DNA of 35,477 bases from Accumulibacter sp032229525. Its GTDB lineage: Bacteria > Pseudomonadota > Gammaproteobacteria > Burkholderiales > Rhodocyclaceae. A program made the translations under genes and the position numbers. Position 1 is the stretch's first letter, and each line of letters begins with the position of its first letter. Below the pieces are notes generated by a model. It made no database searches, was not told the origin of the DNA, and saw only the letters and a program-made list of their open reading frames with translations. Where the stretch lies: positions 1 to 35,477 of the forward strand of contig NZ_JAVTWB010000204.1 of NCBI RefSeq assembly GCF_032229525.1, in the 5' to 3' direction. Below are positions 7,787-16,275 of the stretch, one piece after another.

Positions 7787-10700
7787 ATGAGCACAATTAA
7801 TGGAACCATATCTGATGATGTCCTTGTTGGCACATCTGGCGACGACAGTATCTACGGGTTTGGGGGTAACGATAGCCTGGACGGTGGCGCTGGCAATGAT
7901 TATCTGTTCGGCGATGCAGGCAACGACACCTATCTGTTCAGTCGTGGCAGCGGTCAGGACACCGTGTTCGATTATGATCCAAACCTCGGAAATCTGGATA
8001 CCGTGCAGCTCGGCGCTGGAATCGCAACCAGCGATATCACCATCAGCCGTGACTTCTACAATCTGTATATCAAGATCAACGGCAGCACGGACAAGTTGAC
8101 TGTAGCCAATTGGTTTGTCAGCAATGACTACAAAGTTGAACAGCTCAGGTTTGACGACGGCACGACGTGGAATACCACAGTCATGCTGGCCCAGATCAGC
8201 GAAACTGCCACCAGTGGCGATGACTTTTTTGCGGGTGATAGTGGCGCGAACACTTTCAGCGGACTCGGAGGCAATGACACATATGTTGTGGACCATCCGG
8301 GTGACGTGGTGAACGAGAATCCAAATGAAGGCTGGGATACCGTCTATTCCAGCATCACTTATACACTTCCGGCCAATGTGGAAATTCTAACGTTGACAGG
8401 AAACGCTGCCATTAATGGTACCGGCAATAATCTTGATAATCAAATTGACGGCAACGGCGCCGCCAACATCCTGGACGGTGGCGCTGGCAATGATTATCTG
8501 TACGGTGGCGCAGGCAACGACACCTATGTGTTCGGTCGTGGTAGCGGTCAAGACACCGTTTTCAATTATGATTCAACGCCCGGCCACCTGGATACCGTGC
8601 AGCTCGGCGCTGGAATCGCAACCACCGATATCACCATCAGCCGTGATTTCGACAATTTTTATATAAAGATCAACGGCAGTGCGGACAAGTTGACCGTAGT
8701 CAATTGGTTTGTCAGCAATGACTACAAAGTTGAACAGCTCAGGTTTGACGACGGCACGACGTGGAATACCACAGTCATGCTGGCCCAGATCAGCGAAACT
8801 GCCACCAGTGGCGATGACTTTTTTGCGGGTGATAGTGGCGCGAACACTTTCAGCGGACTCGGAGGCAATGACACATATGTTGTGGACCATCCGGGTGACG
8901 TGGTGAACGAGAATCCAAATGAAGGCTGGGATACCGTCTATTCCAGCATCACTTATACACTGCCGGCAGATGTGGAAGTTCTGCAGTTGACAGGAAACGC
9001 TGCCATCGATGGCACCGGCAATAACCTGGATAATATAATCATTGGTAACGATGCCGCCAACATACTGGACGGTGGTGCGGGCAATGACCATCTTTCGGGC
9101 AAAGCAGGCGACGACACTTATCTATTCGGCTTGGGCAGTGGTCAGGACTCTGTAAGCGATTATGATTCAACGCCCGGTAACCTGGATACCGTGCAGCTCG
9201 GCACTGGAATCACAACCGGCGATGTCACCATCAGCCGTGACCTTAACAATCTGTATATCAAGATCAATGGCAGCACGGACGAGTTGACTCTTGATAATTG
9301 GTTTAGCAACGACGGCAAAATCGAACAAATCCGGTTTGCCAACGGCACGATTTGGGATACAGCGACCATGCTGGCCCAGATCAACGAAATTGCCACCAGT
9401 GGCGATGATTTCTTTGCGGGGGATAGCGGCCCGAACACTTTCAGCGGACTGGGAGGCAATGACACTTATATCGTCGACCATCTGGGTGACGTAGTAAATG
9501 AAAATCCGAATGAAGGCTTGGATACCGTCTATTCCAGCATCACTTATACACTGCCGGCCAACGTGGAAGTTCTGACCTTGACAGGAAACGTTGCCATCAA
9601 TGGCACCGGCAATAATCTGGATAATGAAATCTACGGTAACGATGCCGCCAACATCCTGGACGGGGGCGCGGGCAATGACCAGCTTTACGGCGGCAAGGGC
9701 AACGACACTTATCTATTCGGCTTGGGCAGCGGTCAGGACTATGTAAGCGAGTGGGATTCAAACCCCGGCAATCTGGATACCGTACAACTCGCTACTGGAA
9801 TTACAACCAGCGATGTCACCATCAGTCGTAGCGGATACGACATGAATATCAACCTCAGGGGCAGCACAGACAGGATGACCCTGAGGGACTGGTTCCAGGG
9901 CGACTCTTACAAGATCGAACAGGTGAAGTTTGCCGATGGCACGACCTGGGATGCTGCGGCCCTGATCGCCAGGATCCCGGTACCTGATGATGGAGAGGCG
10001 TTACCCGCTCCCATCATCTCCGTGATTGAGGGCGCCACCATGAGTCGTCAGGACCACCTCGATGGAACGGCAACGATCCTTGTGACCACCCCGTCCAGCG
10101 GCGCACCTGCCCAACGCTATGTCAACGTGCCGGTGATCAACGACAGCCAGGGAGAGGTGGAGCTGGGCGTCCGCCTGCCCACCGGTGCCGGCATCAGCCT
10201 CGACGGTCGGCAACAGGCGCAAGACCAACAGGCAGCGCTCAACGATTTCATCGCCCGCATCGGCGCCAATACCGATGCCAGCAGCAACACCCGCAAGGAA
10301 GCAGTCGAGACCACGCAAAACCTGTTCGCCGGCTTGGCCGCGGGCAATACCGTTATCGTCGCCAGTGTGCAGCCGGTGGTCAGTGGCAATCAGGCACCCA
10401 CGGATCCCCTGGTCATTCATGGGTCGCCACAAAGCGATGGCATCAAGGTGGCGCTGCTCATCGATACCACAAAACTGCCTCAAGGCACCATCATTCAACT
10501 GGACGGTATCGAGCTGGCGGTAGTCATCGGTGCTGCCCGGCTGACCGGCGGTGCTGGTGACAACGTGGTGATCGGCGATGAGCAGCAACAGTTCATGGTG
10601 CTGGGTGCCGGCGATGACCGCTTGTACGGCGGTGATGGTGACGACACCATCGGCAGCCTTGGTGGCAACGATCAGCTCTTTGGTGGTGCCGGCAATGACA

Positions 10701-11758
10701 CCCTGTTCGGTGGCAGTGGCAACGACGAGCTGACCGGTGGTACGGGCAACGACCACATCAACGGTGGCTTCGGCTTCGACATTGCTCACCAGGCCGGGAG
10801 TCTTGCCGATTATCAGGTTCAGAGCAACAGCGACGGGGTGGTTCTGACCTCGATCGCCACCGGTGAAGTTGATGTATTCGTCGATATCGAGAGCATACGC
10901 TTTGACAGTGGCGCCAGCTTGGGCGTTGCCTACAGCAAGGGCGAAGCAGTGGCGCAGCACCTGATCAGCACCTGGCTGCAGCGCGACATGACCGTTGCCG
11001 AAGGCGAGGCGGTGCAACAGCACCTGGCCAATGCCAGTCCGGCGGACATTGTCCGTGCTTTCCTGACCCTGCCGGAGGCGTCATCCCTGCAGGGCAAGAG
11101 CGCTGGCGAGTTGCTCGCCGGCGTCGACAGCAACCCGGCCATCATCCGGATACCGACCGAACGCGCACTGGTCGGGAGCAGTGGTGATGACCAGGGCTAT
11201 TTGCCAGGCGAGCTTGCCTTGAGTATCGATGGCGCCGCCGGATACGACGTGCTGCACGTGCAGGGTTCGCGCAAGGATATGCATCTCGAAGCCCTGGGCG
11301 GCAATCTCGAGCTGACCCAGCTCAACGATGGTCGCATGACGACGCTGAAAAACGTCGAAATGATCGCTTTTGACAGTGGCGAAACGGTGGCGATTGCGCA
11401 CAATGCTGTCGAAGGGGTTCTCGGGCGCCTGGTACATACCTTCCTGAATCAGGATCCGACGCTTGAACTATGGCGGGCGGGACTCGATGCGCTGGCGCAG
11501 AACGTGGCGCCCGACGATATCCTGGACTGGTTCCAGGCCAACGCCGGACTGACGCAGCTCAATGACCAGGACTATGTCCAGACCTTGTACATGAACACCT
11601 TGCAGCGCCAGGCCACATCCACGGAGTTGAGTACGCATCTGGACGCCCTGAACGCTGGTGCGATCGACCGCAGTTGGCTGGCGGTTGAAATCGCTGCGAC
11701 GGCGGAAGCGGCTGAAGTGATCGGCAGTCGAGTCCTCGTCATGGACGGTTGGATGTAG
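7787..11758 (+). CDS. Large RTX calcium-binding protein, probable type I secretion substrate
   Basis: This 1323-residue protein starts at ATG 7787 after AAGGGGGAG (7770-7778). Residues ~10-45 hold RTX nonapeptides (GGAGNDYLFGDAGND). Four tandem units of about 198 residues follow, each with an RTX block, a hemolysin-type calcium-binding-related segment (DTVQLGAGIATSDITISRD ... LRFDDGTTW) and a beta segment (SSITYTLPANVEILTLTGNA). A spacer at ~725-915 leads to a second RTX array at ~919-1001 (GGDGDDTIGSLGGNDQLFGG). The C-terminal part has two DUF4214-like helical regions (~1054-1100 and ~1212-1311) and no N-terminal signal peptide. I see no cysteine in the whole protein, usual for type I secreted RTX proteins. 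Function is likely surface or extracellular matrix; no catalytic domain is recognised. Secretion genes are not in the window. Confidence 0.9.
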   Translation: MSTINGTISDDVLVGTSGDDSIYGFGGNDSLDGGAGNDYLFGDAGNDTYLFSRGSGQDTVFDYDPNLGNLDTVQLGAGIATSDITISRDFYNLYIKINGSTDKLTVANWFVSNDYKVEQLRFDDGTTWNTTVMLAQISETATSGDDFFAGDSGANTFSGLGGNDTYVVDHPGDVVNENPNEGWDTVYSSITYTLPANVEILTLTGNAAINGTGNNLDNQIDGNGAANILDGGAGNDYLYGGAGNDTYVFGRGSGQDTVFNYDSTPGHLDTVQLGAGIATTDITISRDFDNFYIKINGSADKLTVVNWFVSNDYKVEQLRFDDGTTWNTTVMLAQISETATSGDDFFAGDSGANTFSGLGGNDTYVVDHPGDVVNENPNEGWDTVYSSITYTLPADVEVLQLTGNAAIDGTGNNLDNIIIGNDAANILDGGAGNDHLSGKAGDDTYLFGLGSGQDSVSDYDSTPGNLDTVQLGTGITTGDVTISRDLNNLYIKINGSTDELTLDNWFSNDGKIEQIRFANGTIWDTATMLAQINEIATSGDDFFAGDSGPNTFSGLGGNDTYIVDHLGDVVNENPNEGLDTVYSSITYTLPANVEVLTLTGNVAINGTGNNLDNEIYGNDAANILDGGAGNDQLYGGKGNDTYLFGLGSGQDYVSEWDSNPGNLDTVQLATGITTSDVTISRSGYDMNINLRGSTDRMTLRDWFQGDSYKIEQVKFADGTTWDAAALIARIPVPDDGEALPAPIISVIEGATMSRQDHLDGTATILVTTPSSGAPAQRYVNVPVINDSQGEVELGVRLPTGAGISLDGRQQAQDQQAALNDFIARIGANTDASSNTRKEAVETTQNLFAGLAAGNTVIVASVQPVVSGNQAPTDPLVIHGSPQSDGIKVALLIDTTKLPQGTIIQLDGIELAVVIGAARLTGGAGDNVVIGDEQQQFMVLGAGDDRLYGGDGDDTIGSLGGNDQLFGGAGNDTLFGGSGNDELTGGTGNDHINGGFGFDIAHQAGSLADYQVQSNSDGVVLTSIATGEVDVFVDIESIRFDSGASLGVAYSKGEAVAQHLISTWLQRDMTVAEGEAVQQHLANASPADIVRAFLTLPEASSLQGKSAGELLAGVDSNPAIIRIPTERALVGSSGDDQGYLPGELALSIDGAAGYDVLHVQGSRKDMHLEALGGNLELTQLNDGRMTTLKNVEMIAFDSGETVAIAHNAVEGVLGRLVHTFLNQDPTLELWRAGLDALAQNVAPDDILDWFQANAGLTQLNDQDYVQTLYMNTLQRQATSTELSTHLDALNAGAIDRSWLAVEIAATAEAAEVIGSRVLVMDGWM
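8107..8961 (+). repeat. Perfect 261-bp direct repeat inside the RTX gene
   Basis: Bases 8107-8367 and 8701-8961 are identical at nucleotide level, spaced by 594 bp (198 codons). The equivalent stretches of the third and fourth units (near 9296 and 9887) are clearly diverged, and the third lacks one codon. This points to a recent unit duplication or gene conversion between units 1 and 2. Confidence 0.9.
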
Positions 11759-11768
11759 ATGACGACGG

Positions 11769-11798
11769 CTTTCGGGGCGGATCTTGCCGCCCCGAAAG
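11769..11798 (+). terminator. Perfect 12-bp hairpin after the RTX gene
   Basis: CTTTCGGGGCGG (11769-11780) and its exact complement at 11787-11798 enclose a 6-base loop, 10 bases after the RTX stop codon. There is no T run behind it, so it may protect the 3' end or terminate weakly. Confidence 0.6.
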
Positions 11799-11847
11799 AT
11801 TGCGCCGGGCTTGCGAAGTGAACGCAGGGAGTAAATGCCAGGCGCGC

Positions 11848-12033
11848 TCAGAAATGGTCGCGTTCCGGCGTGATTCCGCTAGCGCGCGTGGGCATCTGAA
11901 TGCGCTGGAGGTCGTAGAAAGCGTGGTTGCCGGCACCGTAGGCACCGGCAACCACCAAGCCTGCGCCAAGACCGGCAACGAGCGTCTGGCGCAGCGCGAC
12001 GTCCTCCTCCTTTGGTGTTGAAAGCAAACACAT
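11848..12033 (-). CDS. Possible small membrane protein, hypothetical
   Basis: A 61-codon frame with a hydrophobic glycine/alanine-rich segment (LRQTLVAGLGAGLVVAGAYG) followed by a polar tail ending PTRASGITPERDHF. Codon third positions are G/C-rich only after about residue 10, and a strong purine run AAAGGAGGAGGAC lies at codons 7-10, which looks like a Shine-Dalgarno for an internal start. No ATG, GTG or TTG follows it at proper distance, however; only a CTG does. It may be a real small gene with an unusual or mutated start. No family is recognised. Confidence 0.3.
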   Translation of the reverse strand: MCLLSTPKEEDVALRQTLVAGLGAGLVVAGAYGAGNHAFYDLQRIQMPTRASGITPERDHF

Positions 12034-12310
12034 CGGGCACCTTCCCCGAGTGGCCGCCGCCGGCCATCCCGATCGTTTTCTGGTTGCAACTACACGAAAT
12101 CGGTGGCTACGGCAGAAAAGCAAAATACATACCGACTCGTCAAGTGTCTACTTTATTGCCTGTTCTCATATCAAGCATTGCTGCAACTGTAAGATTTGTC
12201 GACAGCTCTCGCGGTCCGAATTCCCGCGCAGTGGACAGGCGGACAGCAGATTGCTGCCTTAGCCGTCGAATGCGGAATCACCCGCGCTTCGCCACCTGAG
12301 AACGGGCCAA

Positions 12311-12434
12311 ACGGTCATGAACTGTCGGGACACCCCGGATAATGAAAGTCATGTCCGTTTCCCTCATCCCCGACCCTTCTCCCGCGCGGGGGAGAAGGGA
12401 GATTCGTGAGTCGCGAAGGCGACTTTCACGGTAA
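12311..12434 (+). repeat. Dispersed hairpin-rich repeat, copy 2
   Basis: A 124-bp second copy of the element at 3645-3767, in the same orientation, with one extra C before TTCTCCC and a handful of substitutions. The main stem is fully kept here (TTCTCCC with GGGAGAA). The two copies bracket the 8.5-kb block that holds the glycine-zipper, toxin-antitoxin, TPR-GNAT and RTX genes. Confidence 0.8.
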
Positions 12435-12676
12435 CGCGAGATCACCGAGTACATCGGTACCTCTCCAACCGAATCCGAAGGCGGGTACGCTTTGGCGATC
12501 TGTCACCCACCTGTGTCAGCCGGCAGATCTGTGCGCAACAGATAGTCGCCTGACTGCTTGGACTCTACGACCCGCCACCAACCGACAGTCACCTTCCGCA
12601 AACGACGTCACCCCCCCCGGTTCTAGGGGGTATCGGACAAAGCCACAGTACTGATAACATCGCTAGCGGAGGGGTG

Positions 12677-13777
12677 ATGACGACAGACAAGCTCGACAGC
12701 GGGCTGTGTGCGCTGATAGATATCATCTATAGGCGGCAGACGCTGAGTCACGACCCTCTGGCCGTGATGCCAGAGTGGTTTGATGCACTGCGCCGCCTGC
12801 TCCCCTTCTCATCGGGTGTGTTCATGCCGATTGACCCGGTCGACGGCGCGTTCCGCCAAGGCTACACGCACGATTGCGATCAGCAGGGCATGCGCGACTA
12901 CCTTGAGCATTACCAGACACTGGATCCCTACGTGATCTGGCAACCCGCACTCACCAACCCGAATACGGTGGTGCGGCTGTCGGACGTTACCGATATTGCC
13001 CGAACGGTCCGCGGCGAGTTTGGTGACTTCATGACCCGCATTCCCTACTTCCATGCACTGGCCGTCGTTCCACAGCTGAACGGCGTGCCGCTAGGTGCGT
13101 TCTCGGTGCACCGGCAGCGTCGGCAACGCGACTTCAACCCGTGCGAGATGGCGCTGTTTCAATGGTTCGTGGGCCATGCCGCGACCTCCATGGAGCACCG
13201 GTCGCTACAACGCCATCACGCTCAGAAGCGGCACCGAGGCGTCCTGATAGTCAGCCGCGAAGGCCAGATCCAGGCCCTGAATCCGGAAGCACAGCGGATT
13301 CTCGAATCACTGCCTGACAACGAGGCCCAGATTCTGCCCGGGCGATCCGACTCATCCCTCATCTGGCGCTGCGGCGGCGAGGTATTCGTCGTCAGGACTC
13401 AACGAGTCGATCCGACAAGAATTTTCGGCCTGGGCGATGCCAGTCAGGTGGAGCCCTCTGCCGCGCTGGACCGCCTGGCGAAGCGGCTGCGAGTTGCGGA
13501 AAGCGAGCAGCGAAGCCAGTTTGCCGTGACCTTCGAAAAGCTCGACGTCCACGACGACGTGCGCAGCGAGGTCTTCGGGCTGCATCTCTCGCCGCAGCAG
13601 AAGCGCGTGGCGATCCTCCTGCTCAAGCGTTATGAGCCACGCCAGATCGCCGAGATCCTGGCCCTGTCACCGCACACGGTACGCGAGTACGTGAAGGATA
13701 TTTGCCACCGCGCCGGGGTGAATGGCTGCGAACAGCTAATCACGAAGCTGTCCAACGGAAACGGCGCCAACCCTTAG
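12677..13777 (+). CDS. LuxR-type HTH transcriptional regulator
   Basis: This 366-residue protein has a C-terminal GerE/LuxR DNA-binding domain at ~305-362: LHLSPQQKRVAILLLKRYEP, then the helix-turn-helix PRQIAEILALSPHTVREYVK and a terminal helix with LITKL. Residues ~1-170 look like a GAF/PAS-type sensory region, with no receiver aspartate pattern and no classical autoinducer-domain motif that I can confirm. A GTG at 12674 directly precedes ATG 12677; GGAGG at 12668-12672 is close to both. The gene is alone and follows the RTX block on the same strand, so control of RTX or metY is possible but unproven. The ligand is unknown. Confidence 0.82.
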   Translation: MTTDKLDSGLCALIDIIYRRQTLSHDPLAVMPEWFDALRRLLPFSSGVFMPIDPVDGAFRQGYTHDCDQQGMRDYLEHYQTLDPYVIWQPALTNPNTVVRLSDVTDIARTVRGEFGDFMTRIPYFHALAVVPQLNGVPLGAFSVHRQRRQRDFNPCEMALFQWFVGHAATSMEHRSLQRHHAQKRHRGVLIVSREGQIQALNPEAQRILESLPDNEAQILPGRSDSSLIWRCGGEVFVVRTQRVDPTRIFGLGDASQVEPSAALDRLAKRLRVAESEQRSQFAVTFEKLDVHDDVRSEVFGLHLSPQQKRVAILLLKRYEPRQIAEILALSPHTVREYVKDICHRAGVNGCEQLITKLSNGNGANP

Positions 13778-13941
13778 GCCAGGGGCCGATTCCCGCCCGC
13801 ACGACGATAGACCGCGAGATGCGCATGCGGGCGCCATTTCGACGATGGCGACGGGACGATTGCGGGTCTGATGCAGCGAACATGAAGTGCTAAGATGCTG
13901 GCCTGCAGGAACAGCGCGCCAACCATCCAGGGAGACATGGC

Positions 13942-15225
13942 ATGAAACTCGAAACCCTCGCCGTCCACGCCGGCTACAGCCCCGAACCGACGACCAAGGC
14001 GGTAGCCGTACCGATCTACCAAACCACGTCCTACTCGTTCGACAGCACGCAGCACGGCGCCGACCTGTTCGACCTCAAAGTGGCCGGCAACATCTACACG
14101 CGAATCATGAACCCAACCCAGGATGTCCTGGAAAAGCGGATTGCCGCCATGGAAGGCGGCATCGGCGCGCTGGCCGTGGCCTCGGGCCAGGCGGCGATCA
14201 CCTATGCCATCCAGACGATTTCCGAAGCCGGTGACAACATCGTCTCGGCGTCCACGCTCTATGGTGGCACCTACAATCTCTTCGCCCACACGCTGCCGCA
14301 ATACGGACTCGAGGTGCGCTTCGCCGATTACGCCGATCCGGCCAGCTTCGAGAAGCTGATCGACGGCAAGACCAAGGCCTTGTATTGCGAATCGATCGGC
14401 AATCCGCTGGGCAATGTCACCGATTTCGAGAAGCTCGCGGAGATCGCGCATCGGCACGGCATCCCGCTGATCGTCGACAACACCGTCCCCTCGCCCTATC
14501 TATGCCGCCCGTTCGAGCATGGTGCCGACATCGTCGTACATTCGCTGACCAAGTACATTGGCGGCCACGGCAACTCGATCGGCGGCATCATCGTCGACAG
14601 CGGTCGCTTTCCCTGGGCCGAGCACAAGGCGAAGTTCAAGCGTCTCAACGAGCCGGACGTTTCCTACCACGGCGTGGTCTACACCGAAGCCCTGGGCCCG
14701 GCCGCCTTCATCGGCCGCGCCCGCGTCGTACCCTTGCGCAACATGGGTGCCGCGATTTCGCCGTTCAATGCCTTCCTGATCCTGCAGGGGCTGGAGACCT
14801 TGCCGCTGCGCATGGATCGCATCTGTGCCAACACCGAAAAGGTCGCCGCCTACCTGAAAGGACACGCCAAGGTCGCCTGGGTCAACTATGCCGGGCTGCC
14901 CGATCATCAGGACCACGCGCTGATTCAGAAGTACATGCAAGGCAAGGCTTCCGGCATTCTCACCTTTGGCGTCAAAGGCACCGACTGCAGTGGCTCGGAA
15001 GCCGGTGGCCGCTTCCAGGATGCCCTGCAGCTGTTTACCCGGCTGGTCAACATCGGAGACAGCAAGTCGCTGGCCTGCCACCCGGCGTCGACGACGCACC
15101 GCCAGCTGGCGCCGGCGGAACTGGCCAAGGCCGGCGTCTCCGAAGAGATGATTCGCCTGTCGGTTGGCATCGAGCATATCGATGATCTGATCGCCGATCT
15201 GGAGCAGGCTCTAGCTGCCGCCTGA
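13942..15225 (+). CDS. metY: O-acetylhomoserine sulfhydrylase (PLP-dependent)
   Basis: This 427-residue Cys/Met-metabolism PLP enzyme, of the length usual for MetY, makes homocysteine from O-acetylhomoserine and sulfide in methionine synthesis. The start LETLAVHAGYSPEPTT, the YTRIMNPTQDVLEKR motif at ~52-66 and the PLP-lysine motif HSLTKYIGGHGNSIGG (Lys204) are all present. D179 in IVDNTVPSPYLCRP fits the residue that contacts the PLP ring. The C-terminal ASTTHRQL and GIEHIDDLIADL segments are typical of the family. ATG 13942 follows AGGGAG (13930-13935). A TAAGAT box at 13891-13896 may be part of a promoter. No SAM riboswitch is evident upstream. Cystathionine gamma-synthase is less likely because of the longer insertion. 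Confidence 0.93.
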   Translation: MKLETLAVHAGYSPEPTTKAVAVPIYQTTSYSFDSTQHGADLFDLKVAGNIYTRIMNPTQDVLEKRIAAMEGGIGALAVASGQAAITYAIQTISEAGDNIVSASTLYGGTYNLFAHTLPQYGLEVRFADYADPASFEKLIDGKTKALYCESIGNPLGNVTDFEKLAEIAHRHGIPLIVDNTVPSPYLCRPFEHGADIVVHSLTKYIGGHGNSIGGIIVDSGRFPWAEHKAKFKRLNEPDVSYHGVVYTEALGPAAFIGRARVVPLRNMGAAISPFNAFLILQGLETLPLRMDRICANTEKVAAYLKGHAKVAWVNYAGLPDHQDHALIQKYMQGKASGILTFGVKGTDCSGSEAGGRFQDALQLFTRLVNIGDSKSLACHPASTTHRQLAPAELAKAGVSEEMIRLSVGIEHIDDLIADLEQALAAA

Positions 15226-15335
15226 CGGGGCTGCCACGATCTGCGGGGGCACCCAGGTCATGACATCGCCAACGAGCGCCGGGGGGGATTCTGCGGTAGC
15301 ATACGCGCTCCGTTGTGTGCGTGTTCTCCCCGTTT

Positions 15336-16247
15336 ATGACCAATAGCGCCTATCGCCTGCCGCTGGTTAATCTTCGTGCTGATGATGCGGAGATCGGGCA
15401 CTATGCGGCGCTGCTCGACAGCTTGAGTATCGGACTGTTGGTGTTCACTGCCAGCGGTTCATTGCAGCGAAGCAATGCGCAGGCTAACGCCCTGCTGGAG
15501 CACGCGACGACGATATGGGAGGACGAAAACGGCGAGACAATCGCTGCCGACAATCGTCTTGAAACGCTGGTGCTAAAGACCCGGCAACCGGTTCGTCAAC
15601 GTGCGATCGGACTCCGGGCGGGTGAGTCGGGGCCAGTCGTCTGGTGCTCGGCCAGCGCCTTCCCGGTGTTCGCCGACGACGGTAGCCTCCGACGCATTCT
15701 CCTGACGCTGGCCGACCTGAGCCGGCATAACTGGCTAGCCAGCGAAACCCAGGAACTCCCGACACACGACCCGCTCACCGGCGTCTTCGCGCAGCGCTAC
15801 ATCTCGCTCTTGCTCGACGATGAGGGTCGCCGGGCACGGCGCTACGGCACGCCTTTCGCTGTCGGCCTGGTGGCCATAGACCACTTCCGCGAGCTCTGCG
15901 AAACCCATGGCACACAAGCCGGCGAGCTCATTCTGGCCGACGTCGGCCGCCTGATATCACGGTGCATGCGCGAATTCGACATGATCGGTCGCTTTGACGC
16001 CAATCATTTCCTGCTGATTATGCCCAATGTGCGCGTCAACGAGGCGATCGTCGGCCTCGAACGCCTGCGTGAGCAGATCGAGCTGAGTCACGCTGACAAC
16101 ACCGACGTACCGCTGACGATCAGTGGCGGGGTAAGCGAGTTCACCGGCGAGGATTCGGCAGCGCTGATCGAAGACGTCCGCTCCCTGCTCGCTGCTGCGC
16201 TGGAAGCCGGCGGCAACCGGGTCTGCGTCGATCTGGATTTCTTCTAG
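15336..16247 (+). CDS. PAS domain protein with degenerate GGDEF domain
   Basis: In this 303-residue product, residues ~20-130 form a PAS-like sensor (LLDSLSIGLLVFTASGSLQR). Residues ~140-300 form a diguanylate-cyclase fold starting THDPLTGVFAQRYISLLLD. The signature active-site motif is DANHF instead of GGDEF, within GRFDANHFLLIMP, so synthesis of c-di-GMP is unlikely. The inhibitory-site motif RxxD is kept as REFD exactly five residues upstream, so the protein may bind c-di-GMP as an effector. The frame is open from 15315, but ATG 15336 is the better start; the Shine-Dalgarno is weak. The gene converges with the next gene, 28 bp away. Confidence 0.85.
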   Translation: MTNSAYRLPLVNLRADDAEIGHYAALLDSLSIGLLVFTASGSLQRSNAQANALLEHATTIWEDENGETIAADNRLETLVLKTRQPVRQRAIGLRAGESGPVVWCSASAFPVFADDGSLRRILLTLADLSRHNWLASETQELPTHDPLTGVFAQRYISLLLDDEGRRARRYGTPFAVGLVAIDHFRELCETHGTQAGELILADVGRLISRCMREFDMIGRFDANHFLLIMPNVRVNEAIVGLERLREQIELSHADNTDVPLTISGGVSEFTGEDSAALIEDVRSLLAAALEAGGNRVCVDLDFF

Positions 16248-16275
16248 TCTCGCCCGCCGCCCCGCCGGACAGACT

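Larger units (their letters stand above)
11799..12676. other. Long intergenic region between the RTX and luxR-type genes
   Basis: Apart from the doubtful small frame at 11848-12033 and repeat copy 2 at 12311-12434, no gene is seen here. A C8 tract followed by GGGGG (12610-12631) could form a 6-bp stem upstream of the LuxR-type gene. Composition is less GC-biased at 12100-12200. Confidence 0.5.

Noticed and set aside
7787..9960. Periodic repeats that could be taken for a CRISPR or satellite array
   Set aside because: The period is 594 bp, in frame with an RTX protein, and the repeats encode protein domains; no short repeat-spacer pattern is present.
10001..11023. Minus-strand open frame of 340 codons inside the RTX gene
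   Set aside because: It lies fully antisense to a clear RTX/DUF4214 coding region and has no family features.
13778..13941. Possible SAM riboswitch upstream of metY
   Set aside because: No paired-stem architecture or conserved core of a SAM riboswitch was recognisable in this 164-bp spacer.
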